Below, piece after piece: positions 1-8,052 of a stretch of 17,830 nt of DNA. This DNA comes from an uncultured Prevotella sp. (GTDB lineage Bacteria > Bacteroidota > Bacteroidia > Bacteroidales > Bacteroidaceae). The stretch spans positions 1 through 17,830 of the forward strand of contig USJD01000063.1 in assembly GCA_900554835.1 (NCBI GenBank), read 5' to 3'. The position numbers and the translations under genes were made by a program. Positions within the stretch are counted from its first letter, which is position 1, and every line of letters starts with the position of its first letter. The notes under the pieces were generated by a model. It ran no database searches. It saw nothing but the letters and a program-made list of their open reading frames with translations, and had not been told where the DNA came from.

Positions 1-315
1 GGGACTGATTTTCTCATCCTTGGCAAAGAAGGAAACCATTTCCTTGAAGGAATTCCTGAAATAATCATGAACGAAACCCGAAAGGAATTTTCGTTTATAA
101 TCGCTCTCGGCAATGGCTGGCGAATAGACATACCCCTTGCCATCACGCTCTGCCTTGACATAATTCTTGCGCTTCAGATTGTTCACAATCGATGCTACTG
201 TAGTATAAGGTGGACGAGGCTCCGGCAACAATTCCATGATCTGCTTCACGGCACATCGTCCCAACTTCCATATTCGGAGCATGATATCTTCTTCCTGATT
301 CGTCAATTTTTCCAT
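1..315 (-). CDS. BlaI/MecI/CopY-family winged-helix repressor, 3' end cut by window
   Basis: The minus-strand frame starts at the ATG whose complement is 313-315 and stays open for 105 codons to the window edge. The product begins MEKLTNQEEDIMLRIWKLG and contains PPYTTVASIVNNLKRKNYV (about residues 35-53) and GKGYVYSPAI (about 59-68). This is the helix-turn-helix and wing pattern of BlaI/MecI/CopY repressors, which bind DNA as dimers. Family members are about 120-130 aa, so only the dimerisation tail is missing. In this family the repressor is often inactivated by an M56 metallopeptidase sensor (BlaR1/MecR1) encoded next to it; any such gene would lie left of the window and cannot be seen. 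The gene is divergent from the GH2 gene, and the gap between them has palindromes that are plausible operators for autoregulation and for GH2 control. Family assignment is firm. The regulatory target is inference. Confidence 0.9.
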   Translation of the reverse strand, partial: MEKLTNQEEDIMLRIWKLGRCAVKQIMELLPEPRPPYTTVASIVNNLKRKNYVKAERDGKGYVYSPAIAESDYKRKFLSGFVHDYFRNSFKEMVSFFAKDEKISP

Positions 316-366
316 TTTCCTATCTTATTTTTTTAATTTCAACATTCTTGTTTCCAAATCACGCTG

Positions 367-374
367 TAAATCTA
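367..374 (-). promoter_or_regulatory. Possible -7 box of the BlaI-type gene
   Basis: Read on the minus strand this is TAGATTTA, one base off the Bacteroidota -7 consensus TAnnTTTG. A CTTG (394-397) lies 19 bases upstream as a weak -33. The box overlaps the first palindrome by two bases, so a repressor bound there would block it. It is a weak match and a tentative call. Confidence 0.3.
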
Positions 375-387
375 CGAAAAATTCGTA
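373..387. promoter_or_regulatory. 15-bp palindrome TACGAA-N3-TTCGTA, candidate operator 1
   Basis: Arms are TACGAA (373-378) and TTCGTA (382-387), perfect, around AAA. Its centre is exactly 70 bp from that of the second copy with the same arms at 443-457. Its position just upstream of the BlaI-type gene and symmetric shape suit a dimeric winged-helix repressor. Classical BlaI/MecI operators are built on TACA/TGTA, so the TACGA/TCGTA core would be a variant. Assignment to the neighbouring BlaI-type protein is inference. Confidence 0.55.
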
Positions 388-442
388 ACACAACAAGAAA
401 ATGTTCGTTAAAAAATATAAAACAAGCTATATTTTAACATTT

Positions 443-457
443 TACGAACTCTTCGTA
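443..457. promoter_or_regulatory. 15-bp palindrome TACGAA-N3-TTCGTA, candidate operator 2
   Basis: Second perfect copy with the same 6-base arms (443-448 and 452-457); only the 3-base spacer differs (CTC instead of AAA). Conserved arms with a changed spacer are what a protein-binding site would show. Confidence 0.55.
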
Positions 458-470
458 GATATTATAATTC

Positions 471-499
471 TTGATACCTTGCGTTTTGCTAGGTATCAA
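471..499. repeat. 9-bp inverted repeat / hairpin in the intergenic region
   Basis: TTGATACCT (471-479) and AGGTATCAA (491-499) are exact reverse complements. Two further pairs (481-482 with 488-489) are possible inside after one mismatch, leaving a loop of about 5 bases. A pyrimidine-rich tract with TTTTT (500-512) follows. It could be an operator for another regulator or a weak plus-strand terminator shielding the GH2 promoter; the sequence does not decide. Confidence 0.45.
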
Positions 500-535
500 C
501 CTTCCTCTTTTTACAGAGAAAAGCATATAAACTTC

Positions 536-570
536 GAACGAAAATACAAGATATTGAACGAAATTACGAG
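536..570. repeat. 15-base direct repeat with 20-bp period upstream of the GH2 promoter
   Basis: GAACGAAAATACAAG (536-550) and GAACGAAATTACGAG (556-570) match at 13 of 15 positions and start 20 bp apart, about two helical turns. They sit just upstream of the GH2 -7 box, where an activator or repressor array would be expected. The second copy contains TTACGA, which resembles an arm of the nearby palindromes. Confidence 0.5.
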
Positions 571-590
571 AAAACATCGGATTGTTTTCG

Positions 591-598
591 TAACTTTG
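591..598 (+). promoter_or_regulatory. -7 box of the GH2 gene promoter
   Basis: TAACTTTG fits the Bacteroidota -7 consensus TAnnTTTG exactly, giving a start near 603-606 and a leader of about 50 bases. No TTTG-type -33 is seen 19-21 bases upstream. The half-site TCGTAA (588-593) overlaps the box, with an opposing TTACGA at 564-569, so a protein bound there would touch the polymerase site. Confidence 0.6.
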
Positions 599-656
599 CA
601 CCATAATAGTAATAATAACAACAATAACGCAACAAAACAATCAAAACAAAATTAGA

Positions 657-3600
657 ATGAGAAAAAGACTATTCCTGCTTCTACTTGCTTTCATCTCGCT
701 CTGCCAGATGTATGCAGTAGAAAGAACAAAACTCAATTTTAATGGAGGATGGTTGCTCAAGGTGGGCGACTTCCAGGGAGCAGAACAGACAAACTACCCG
801 GATGCCGGTTGGAAACAGATTACGCTGCCTCGTGCCTTCAACGAGAAAGAAGCATTCAAGGTTTCTATCGAACACCACAGCGACACCATTATGTGGTATC
901 GCAAGCACTTCCTGATCCAAGAAGTGGGCGACCGCAAGTATTTCATTGAGTTCGAAGGCGTGCGCTTCGGTGCCGACATCTGGCTCAATGGCAAGAAAGT
1001 GGGATATACCGAGAATGGTGTAATGGCAAGCGGCTTCGACCTGACGCCTTATATAATAAAAGGTGAGAATGTGATTGCCGTACGCGTAGATAACTCATGG
1101 AACTATCGCGAGCGTGCTACCAATCAGCGCTTCCAGTGGAACGACAAGAACTTCAATGCCAACTATGGCGGTATTCCGAAGAACGTGTTCCTCCATATCA
1201 CTGACAAACTCTATCAGACTCTTCCGCTCTACAATAATCTCAAGACCACAGGTACCTATATCTATGGCAGCAACTATGATATTGCGGGCAAGAAGGTAAC
1301 GGTGAATGCTGAATCGCAGGTAAGAAATGAGGATTCCAAGCCTCGCTCTTTCCGCTTCTTCGCCAAGGTTCTGGATGCAGACGGCAAGGAAGTGGGTCAT
1401 TTTGATGGCGAGAGATACACCTTGAAGCCAGGTGAAACCAAGACCGTAAAGGTGAGCGGACTCCTGAACAACACTCACTTCTGGAGTTGGGGATATGGTT
1501 ATCTCTACACCGTGAAGACCCTCTTGAAAGCGGACGACGGCAGCAAGATAGACGATGTAGTGACCAAAACCGGTTTCCGCAAAACCCAATTTGGCGAAGG
1601 CAAGTTCTATCTCAACGACCGTGCCATCATGATGCACGGCTATGCGCAGCGCACCTCCAACGAATGGCCTGGCGTGGGCATGAGCGTTCCTGCCTGGCTG
1701 AGCGACTACAGCAACAAGCTGATGGTGGAATCAGGCGGTAACCTGGTGCGCTGGATGCACGTCTGCCCTTGGAAACAGGACATCGAGAGCTGCGACCGCG
1801 TGGGCTTGATTCAGGCAATGCCTGCTGGTGATGCCGAGAAGGATGTATTCGACCGCAGATGGGAACAACGTCTGGAACTGATGAAGGAAGCCATCATCTA
1901 CAACCGCAACAACCCGAGCATCATCTTCTACGAGAGCGGTAACAAGGGGGTGAGCCGCGAGCACATGTTGCAGATGAAAGCCATCCGCGACGAATTCGAT
2001 CCTCACGGCGGCAGAGCCAGCGGCAGCCGAGAGATGCTCAACATCAACGAGGCTGAGTATGGCGGTGAGATGCTTTACATCAACAAGAGCAAGAAGCACC
2101 CGATGTGGTCGATGGAGTATCATCGCGACGAGGGCTTGCGCAAATACTGGGATGAACAGAGCTATCCTTACCACAAGGAAGGCGACGGACCGTTGTATCG
2201 CGGCAAACCTGCCTTCGAATACAACCACAACATGGATACCTTTGCTGCAAGCATGGTAGAGCGATGGTTTGAATACTGGCAGGAGCGTCCGGGCACAGGC
2301 AAAAGAGTAAGCGATGGCGGTACCAAGATCATATTCTCGGATACCAACACCCATCATCGTGGTGAGGCAAACTACCGTTCGAGCGGTGTAACCGATGCGA
2401 TGCGTATTCCGAAGGATGCCTTCTTCGCTCATCAGGTAATGTGGGATGGATGGGTATCTCCGGAAAAGGATGCCACCTATATCGTGGGACATTGGAACTA
2501 CAAGCCAGGAACCATCAAGCAGACTGAATATGTGGTAAGTACCGGCGACGAGGTAGAACTCTTCGTCAACGGCAAGAGCATGGGCGAACGCAGCAACCAA
2601 TGGCTCTTCACCTGGAAGAACGTACCTTTCGAGGCTGGAAAGATTGAGGCTGTGGCTTATACATACGATAAATCAGATAAGAAATCTAAAGATGCCAAGG
2701 TCAAGAAGGAAACAAGCCGTTATGCCATCGAGACAGCCGGTGAGCCTCATCACATCAAGCTCACCAGCATCCAAAATCCGGAAGGTTTCAAGGCTGATGG
2801 TGCCGACATGGCGCTCATCCAGGTAGAGGTGGTAGATAAGCAGGGAAGACGCTGTCCTCTCGACAACCGCACCATCCACTTCAACTATCAAGGCGAAATG
2901 GAATGGATTGGCGGACTGGCTACTCCTAACGAGGAAACAAAGAAGGAACTTGCAGCCAAGAAGCAGAGCCTCGTGGTAGATAAGAACGAGACCGCAGAGC
3001 AGAAGGCAGCTGATATTCTCGATTCAACAGATAGCGACAACACTTTTGATAATTACATCGGAAAGATTGATTTGCCTGTAGAGTGCGGTGTAAACAGAGT
3101 TTTGATTCGCAGTACCGTGAACCCAGGAAACATCACAATCTGTGCTGGTGCTGATGGTATCAAGGGCGTGGCGACCATCGACTTGAAGACCGAGAAGGTG
3201 GATATCGAGCACTATCTGCCTCAGTTCAGCTTGAAGGGCGACCTTTCTCGTGGCGAAACACCATCTACCCCATCCTATACCGATATCAAGGAGACCATCG
3301 ATATCACTGGTGCCACTGCTGGCGTTAACCAGGAAGATGCCCTGAAAACCTTCGACGATGACGAAACTTCGGAATGGAAGAGCGATGGCAAGCCTGAGAA
3401 TGCATGGATCACCTATCTGTTTGCCAAGAGAGAGAAGGTGGATGAAATCACCGTGAAGCTCACGGGTTGGAGAGACAAGATGTATCCACTTGCCATCTTT
3501 GCCGGTAAGAAGAAAGTTTGGGAGGGTTACACCTACGCCAGCCTCGGTTATGTTCACATCAAGATAGACAAGCCAGTGAAGGCGAAGGATATCACCATCA

Positions 3601-3749
3601 AGATGATAGGCGATGCCAAGAGCAAGACCCAACTCAGCGATACCAAGGAGCTGGCTGGCGGCAAGGCAAGCACCCTCGATTTCATCGGAATCAAGAAGGG
3701 TAAGCCTGTATTGAGAATCGTAGAAATTGATTTTCTGAAGAACAAATAA
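657..3749 (+). CDS. Secreted GH2-family glycoside hydrolase with C-terminal DUF4982- and discoidin-like domains
   Basis: 1030 aa with a signal peptide (MRKRLFLLLLAFISLCQMYA), so exported. Residues about 25-185 form the GH2 sugar-binding jelly roll (RKHFLIQEVGDRKYFIEFEG, IWLNGKKVG). About 200-305 is the Ig-like domain and 310-590 the TIM barrel, starting GFRKTQFGEGKFYLNDRAI. E487 in HPMWSMEYHRDEG aligns with the GH2 nucleophile (PLIxxEY). The acid/base region reads NNPSIIFYESGNKG, where the usual GNE glutamate is K430 and a glutamate sits at 426. About 605-670 resembles DUF4982, 695-845 is a further Ig-like region, and 876-990 looks like an F5/8-type-C (discoidin) domain. GH2 enzymes are retaining exo-beta-glycosidases (galactosidase, glucuronidase, mannosidase) or alpha-L-arabinopyranosidases; the specificity here cannot be read. 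In a pectin PUL it would trim side chains. It has its own promoter and is convergent with the HTCS gene. Confidence 0.88.
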   Translation: MRKRLFLLLLAFISLCQMYAVERTKLNFNGGWLLKVGDFQGAEQTNYPDAGWKQITLPRAFNEKEAFKVSIEHHSDTIMWYRKHFLIQEVGDRKYFIEFEGVRFGADIWLNGKKVGYTENGVMASGFDLTPYIIKGENVIAVRVDNSWNYRERATNQRFQWNDKNFNANYGGIPKNVFLHITDKLYQTLPLYNNLKTTGTYIYGSNYDIAGKKVTVNAESQVRNEDSKPRSFRFFAKVLDADGKEVGHFDGERYTLKPGETKTVKVSGLLNNTHFWSWGYGYLYTVKTLLKADDGSKIDDVVTKTGFRKTQFGEGKFYLNDRAIMMHGYAQRTSNEWPGVGMSVPAWLSDYSNKLMVESGGNLVRWMHVCPWKQDIESCDRVGLIQAMPAGDAEKDVFDRRWEQRLELMKEAIIYNRNNPSIIFYESGNKGVSREHMLQMKAIRDEFDPHGGRASGSREMLNINEAEYGGEMLYINKSKKHPMWSMEYHRDEGLRKYWDEQSYPYHKEGDGPLYRGKPAFEYNHNMDTFAASMVERWFEYWQERPGTGKRVSDGGTKIIFSDTNTHHRGEANYRSSGVTDAMRIPKDAFFAHQVMWDGWVSPEKDATYIVGHWNYKPGTIKQTEYVVSTGDEVELFVNGKSMGERSNQWLFTWKNVPFEAGKIEAVAYTYDKSDKKSKDAKVKKETSRYAIETAGEPHHIKLTSIQNPEGFKADGADMALIQVEVVDKQGRRCPLDNRTIHFNYQGEMEWIGGLATPNEETKKELAAKKQSLVVDKNETAEQKAADILDSTDSDNTFDNYIGKIDLPVECGVNRVLIRSTVNPGNITICAGADGIKGVATIDLKTEKVDIEHYLPQFSLKGDLSRGETPSTPSYTDIKETIDITGATAGVNQEDALKTFDDDETSEWKSDGKPENAWITYLFAKREKVDEITVKLTGWRDKMYPLAIFAGKKKVWEGYTYASLGYVHIKIDKPVKAKDITIKMIGDAKSKTQLSDTKELAGGKASTLDFIGIKKGKPVLRIVEIDFLKNK

Positions 3750-3799
3750 GAAAGGGTTCTTCAATAACGATATGATTTCATCAAAGTATAGATAAAAAC

Positions 3800-3847
3800 A
3801 AAAAAGAAAGCTAGTTGCTTCAACTGAAGTAGCTAGCTTTCTTTTTT
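3800..3847. terminator. Bidirectional hairpin terminator between GH2 and HTCS genes
   Basis: AAAAAAGAAAGCTAG (3800-3814) pairs perfectly with CTAGCTTTCTTTTTT (3833-3847). The stem can continue by 7 pairs, including two G-T wobbles (3815-3821 with 3826-3832), to a 4-base AACT loop. A-tract and T-tract flanks give a U-run in both directions, as expected between converging genes that end at 3749 and 3871. Confidence 0.85.
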
Positions 3848-3870
3848 TATGTTTCATTCAATTCAACAAA

Positions 3871-6800
3871 TCATTTGCCAGTTCGATACTTCGTTGGACT
3901 CACGCCAAAGAAGCTCTTAAACGACTTACTGAAGTAATACGGATCGCCAATACCTACCTGATATCCCACTTCGGCAACCGTAAGTCTATCATCCTTCAAA
4001 AGTTCTGCCGCCTTGTTCATACGCAAAGAACGGATATAATCATTTGGCGTTGTACCTGTGATGCGTTTTATCTTCTTATAGAAGGTGGTGCGACCATACC
4101 CCATACTCTCGGCAAAACTATCAATATTGAGTTGTGGATCGGCGATATGCTCAGCAAGCCAGACATCCAGTACAGTCTGGAATTTCTGGTCCTGTTCATC
4201 CTTGATAACCTCAGGAGTCACAGCCTTGGTGCTACCCACAGGTTGCTGTCCATACACCTGCTTCAAGTGGTTGCGCTGTTCCAGGAGCTGACAACAGGTA
4301 GCAATGAGGATATCGGTATGGAATGGCTTCTCGATATAAGCATCCGCTCCAGCATCTATGCCCTTCAGTTTCTTGTCGTCTGCAGTAAGTGCCGTCAATA
4401 AGATAAAAGGTAAATCGGCAAGAGCAGAATCACTTCTCACCTTCTTCACCAACTGATATCCGCTCATTCTAGGCATCATCACGTCACTCACCACCAAGTC
4501 AGGCTTCTGTTCCTGGATCTTTTCCCAAGCCTCCTGCCCGTCGGCAGCCAGATCTATCTCGAAATAACGCAGCAACTCATTCTTCAGGAACTCCCTCACA
4601 TCATTGTCATCCTCTACCACGAGCACCCGATAATGATTCAGCGGTTTAGGCGGCATCTCCCGGTATTCCATCTCCAGGACAGTGCGCGGCTTACTGTTCT
4701 CCTCCAGTGTTACCACATTATCCACTGCCATGAAGTCTTTCTCTCCATACACCTTTTCATCCACAGGCAGTTCTACACGGAAGATACTGCCATGAGGCTG
4801 ATTGTCGTGATAAGAGATTTCTCCATGATGCACACGCACCAGTTCTGCCGTAAGATGCAAACCGATGCCGATGCTATCGTGCGAATAACTGCTGCGGTTG
4901 AAACGCTGGAACAGTAAATCTTGCTTTGCTTTCTCAACCCCCACTCCCGTATCTTCTACCGATATGAGCAAATGCTGATTGTCATTCAGCGATATACGCA
5001 GAGCCACATCCCCATGACTCGGGGTATATTTCAGCGCATTCGAGAGGAGATTGTAGATAATCTTGTCCAGATAGTTGCGATCCACATACATCTCGTAACT
5101 CTTGTCGAAAGGCAGGAACATGAAGTTGATATGCTTACCCTCGGCAATATTACTGAAGTTCAAGAAGATGTCTTGCAGAAAGGCGATGACATCCGTTTTC
5201 TCCAAGGCAAGCTGCAGCTTGTCGTTCTGCATCTTTCTGAACTCCAGGAGCTGGTTGATGAGTCGCATCATTCTCTCCACACTCTTCGCCATCGATGAGA
5301 GTGGCTGCTTCATCTCTCCCGGCACCTTGTCCACGGTCTTGAGTCGATCCATATCACCCTTGATAATCGTAAGCGGCGTACGGAACTCATGCGAGATATT
5401 GGTGAAGAAGCGAAGTTTATACTCCGTGAGCTGGTTTTCCACCTTCACCTTGTTGCGCAGATTATTGATACGGCGGAAGTTGACATATACATAATAGATA
5501 GCGAGCGCCACGAGTGCTATATATATAAGGTATGCCCACCAGGTAGCATAGAAAGGCGGGCGCACCTCTATCTTGAGTGTCACCTCTTCCGGCGACCACA
5601 CGCCGTTGGCATTGCAGGAACGCACGTGCAGGGTATAATGCCCCACAGGCAGATTTCGATATTGCGCAAAGTTGATGCGCGAGAGATTGCTCCAACCCTT
5701 GTCATATCCCTTGAGATAATAGGTGAATGAACTACCATTCTTCTTGGCATAATAGAAATCCGAGAAATAGAAGGTGAGCGAATTCAGATGATAGCTGATG
5801 GAGAATTCCCGGGCGCGGGTCAGTGTACCATCCAATCGTGCCTCGTCTTCTTCCAACTCTCCTATAGAGATACCATTTGCCTCTATCTTGGTAATCGCCA
5901 GAGGGAAAGCAGGCTTGCTCTCGTGGATATCACCCGGATTGAAGGTCATCACACCATGATGGGTAGCAAAGGCAAGGTTGCCATTGTCCAACTCCACAGC
6001 ATTATCCTCCGTACAGGCATTCTCCAATGAGTTGGCACCAAAATAGAAGTTATTGAACGCACCCTTGCGAAAACGGGAGATACCGTTATCAGTACCCAGC
6101 CACACGTCTCCCGACTGTCGATGTTCCACGATGCTCTGCACATTGTTATCTGCCAAGCCATCACGGGTGGTATAAGTAATGGTATCCTTTCCATCTATCA
6201 TCTTCACCCCGTTTCCGATGCTTCCTATCCATATTCTTCCCTTGCTGTCCTCATACACGCTATGCACCTCATCGTTCACCTGGTCTGTAGGCGAAACATG
6301 AATCATCTGAAAAGCCTTGTGATTACGCAATATTTCATCGGGATTGAAACGCAAGACTCCCCTACTGGTGCAAAGCCAGATATTGCCCTGCTTATCCATC
6401 TCCATGTTGCGAGCCTGCAACGACTTACTCTCAATCACATGAATAAACTTCCCGTTCAGATAAACTTCCAGTCCTGCATCGAAAAGCGAAACCCACATGC
6501 GGTTCTTCCTGTCAAAGAGAATATCACTGAGTTTACCCTTTCCCAAAGATGCAGGATTATCAGAATGCACATGATTCCTGCCACCATCAACATCGAAGAT
6601 TCCGTTCTTTCGAGTACCAACAAAGAGCTTGCCCTGGGCATCCTGAGCCACAGCTGTTATATCATCATGATAGCTATCGAAAGACCGAAAGTTCTTCAAC
6701 AGTCCATCCGCCACCTTACTGCCATTCTGCATGTTGCTGATATAAATACGCTTGCCCACACGCTTGAGAAGGCGAACATCATCTTCGTGATTAATACCCG

Positions 6801-7950
6801 ACCTATCACCATTATAATATAGATAGCGGGCCTCAGATTGGGCAAAGTTGATGACATACACACCCATATTCTCCAGAGATACCCAGAGATTATGTGCCTT
6901 ATCTACAAAAGGGGTATATACATAAGGCGATGGAAGAAGGTCGGCATACGACTCCAGCTTTTCCTTTTGGATGTCATAAGAGAAGAGTCCATTTCCATAG
7001 GTAGAAATCCATAATTTTCCATCACTTGCTGCATAAAACTGATAGCGTGGCTCACTGTTCAACTGCAAGAGTTGCTGATTATAGATGCCCCCAAAATGAT
7101 AAGTCTTCTTAGATGTAAGATAGAAGACATCGCTACCATCAAAGGCCAGAATGATAGCATTACCCATATTATCCAGCACCACATGAGGCTGCTTAGGATT
7201 GTAAGCAGAACGAACCATTTGTCTTGATTCAAGTTGATACTGATAGATGCCATCATTGGTGGTCAGGAAGATGGAGCCACCCCAATAGGAGGCCTCCGTC
7301 ACATTGCGTACTGATTTATTAACAAAGGTAGAAAAGATATTAACAAACTTACCATTTTTATATTGATAGATGGTACCATCACCAGCTACTAAAAGTTCCT
7401 TCTTTCCTGCCTGAATGTAATTGACTACATCAGAAACAGGGAACGACATTTTTACAGAAGCAAAGTCCTTTCCATCAAAACTGATACGCTTTCCCTCACC
7501 CTTTTCGTTCCAAACCATCATCTCTGAAGCAGAAAGAAAGGTGTAACCTTTAATCGGTTGGCTATAGCTACCATTACCCGTAAAATCTACAAAGGCATTT
7601 TTCTCTATATCGTAACAGCTATATAGACGACCACGAAGACGAACCCATAAGAATCTATCTCCCCACAACTTGATACCTAAAATACGGGAATCCTGCATGA
7701 ACTTACGGTTGCCCGCTGTGGAAGGCTTCAACACTTCGGTTTGATAACCATCATAGCGCGCCAATCCCGAAGTAGTGGCAAACCAAAGGTAACCATACTT
7801 ATCCTGTTGTATCGTACGAACATAATTTGTAGGCAATACATTTTCAACAGAGAGTTGATAAACACTCTGTGCACAAATCTCTGATGACAGAAAAGTTGCC
7901 AACAGTAACATAATAAAGCCCTCAATACGTAGAATTCTCTTTTTATTCAT
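3871..7950 (-). CDS. Hybrid two-component system (HTCS) regulator of the PUL
   Basis: The chosen start (complement of 7948-7950, MNKKRILRIEGF) gives 1359 aa. An upstream in-frame ATG at 7989 overlaps the -7 box, so it is unlikely. Residue positions in this numbering: signal or anchor segment to about 27; periplasmic Reg_prop beta-propeller repeats about 30-680 (many 'G.LW..T..G' units); Y_Y_Y domain about 720-797; membrane span about 802-825 (ATWWAYLIYIALVALAIYYVY); HisKA with phospho-acceptor H854 in TNISHEFRTPLT; HATPase with N-box NLLSNALKYTP and VEDTGVGV/GIGLHL; receiver with VVEDD, phospho-acceptor D1156 in VVSDVMMPRMSG and EKPF; AraC-type HTH about 1250-1359. All key residues are present. 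HTCS proteins bind an oligosaccharide in the periplasm and activate their PUL. It is divergent from the PL9/CE12/SusCD genes and is their likely activator. Confidence 0.95.
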   Translation of the reverse strand: MNKKRILRIEGFIMLLLATFLSSEICAQSVYQLSVENVLPTNYVRTIQQDKYGYLWFATTSGLARYDGYQTEVLKPSTAGNRKFMQDSRILGIKLWGDRFLWVRLRGRLYSCYDIEKNAFVDFTGNGSYSQPIKGYTFLSASEMMVWNEKGEGKRISFDGKDFASVKMSFPVSDVVNYIQAGKKELLVAGDGTIYQYKNGKFVNIFSTFVNKSVRNVTEASYWGGSIFLTTNDGIYQYQLESRQMVRSAYNPKQPHVVLDNMGNAIILAFDGSDVFYLTSKKTYHFGGIYNQQLLQLNSEPRYQFYAASDGKLWISTYGNGLFSYDIQKEKLESYADLLPSPYVYTPFVDKAHNLWVSLENMGVYVINFAQSEARYLYYNGDRSGINHEDDVRLLKRVGKRIYISNMQNGSKVADGLLKNFRSFDSYHDDITAVAQDAQGKLFVGTRKNGIFDVDGGRNHVHSDNPASLGKGKLSDILFDRKNRMWVSLFDAGLEVYLNGKFIHVIESKSLQARNMEMDKQGNIWLCTSRGVLRFNPDEILRNHKAFQMIHVSPTDQVNDEVHSVYEDSKGRIWIGSIGNGVKMIDGKDTITYTTRDGLADNNVQSIVEHRQSGDVWLGTDNGISRFRKGAFNNFYFGANSLENACTEDNAVELDNGNLAFATHHGVMTFNPGDIHESKPAFPLAITKIEANGISIGELEEDEARLDGTLTRAREFSISYHLNSLTFYFSDFYYAKKNGSSFTYYLKGYDKGWSNLSRINFAQYRNLPVGHYTLHVRSCNANGVWSPEEVTLKIEVRPPFYATWWAYLIYIALVALAIYYVYVNFRRINNLRNKVKVENQLTEYKLRFFTNISHEFRTPLTIIKGDMDRLKTVDKVPGEMKQPLSSMAKSVERMMRLINQLLEFRKMQNDKLQLALEKTDVIAFLQDIFLNFSNIAEGKHINFMFLPFDKSYEMYVDRNYLDKIIYNLLSNALKYTPSHGDVALRISLNDNQHLLISVEDTGVGVEKAKQDLLFQRFNRSSYSHDSIGIGLHLTAELVRVHHGEISYHDNQPHGSIFRVELPVDEKVYGEKDFMAVDNVVTLEENSKPRTVLEMEYREMPPKPLNHYRVLVVEDDNDVREFLKNELLRYFEIDLAADGQEAWEKIQEQKPDLVVSDVMMPRMSGYQLVKKVRSDSALADLPFILLTALTADDKKLKGIDAGADAYIEKPFHTDILIATCCQLLEQRNHLKQVYGQQPVGSTKAVTPEVIKDEQDQKFQTVLDVWLAEHIADPQLNIDSFAESMGYGRTTFYKKIKRITGTTPNDYIRSLRMNKAAELLKDDRLTVAEVGYQVGIGDPYYFSKSFKSFFGVSPTKYRTGK

Positions 7951-7986
7951 TAGGCTGTTTTTAATCGGTTTATATGAAATATGTTG

Positions 7987-7994
7987 CAAAAATA
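7987..7994 (-). promoter_or_regulatory. -7 box of the HTCS gene
   Basis: Read on the minus strand this is TATTTTTG, a full match to TAnnTTTG. It implies transcription starting near 7980 and a leader of about 30 bases to the chosen ATG. A TTTG at the complement of 8019-8022 lies 24 bases upstream, slightly far for a -33. The box overlaps the first possible ATG at 7989, which argues for the 7950 start. Confidence 0.6.
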
Positions 7995-8052
7995 GCGAAA
8001 AAAAACTGTATTCATGTACAAAAACACAAAAAAAGAGGTCCTAATGAGGATA

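Larger units (their letters stand above)
316..656. other. Divergent regulatory intergenic region (BlaI-type gene / GH2 gene)
   Basis: This is 341 AT-rich bases with no convincing gene; the short open frames here are low-complexity and lack family features. It holds two TACGAA-N3-TTCGTA palindromes, a 9-bp-arm dyad, a pair of 15-base direct repeats, separated TTACGA/TCGTAA half-sites and a -7 box, listed separately. After the -7 box the leader (about 605-656) is almost free of G and made of AAT/AAC/CAA runs, as is usual for Bacteroidota 5' leaders. Confidence 0.7.

Noticed and set aside
308..315. TTTTTCCAT-like string resembling the first promoter block
   Set aside because: It is the reverse complement of the BlaI-type start codon region and has no partner blocks nearby.
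67..336. Plus-strand open frame of 89 codons at the left end
   Set aside because: It lies antisense to the clear BlaI-type coding frame and shows no family features.
596..608. TTGCACCATAATA near the GH2 start as a third copy of the HTCS TGCACAATA block
   Set aside because: It has extra bases, overlaps the -7 box and lacks the other two blocks at the required spacing; likely chance.
401..655. Open frames on both strands (84 and 68 codons) in the intergenic region
   Set aside because: They run across palindromes, promoter and an Asn-rich low-complexity leader, with no recognisable protein pattern; treated as regulatory DNA.
1731..2600. Long minus-strand open frame (289 codons) inside the GH2 gene
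   Set aside because: Antisense shadow of a well-supported GH2 barrel; no promoter or domain pattern of its own.
3024..3857. Minus-strand open frame of 277 codons over the GH2 3' end
   Set aside because: It would start inside the terminator/HTCS boundary and read antisense to the discoidin-like domain; no homology-like features.
7951..7989. N-terminal extension of the HTCS to the ATG at 7989
   Set aside because: That ATG overlaps the TATTTTTG -7 box, and the shorter form begins with a normal MNKK signal-type leader.
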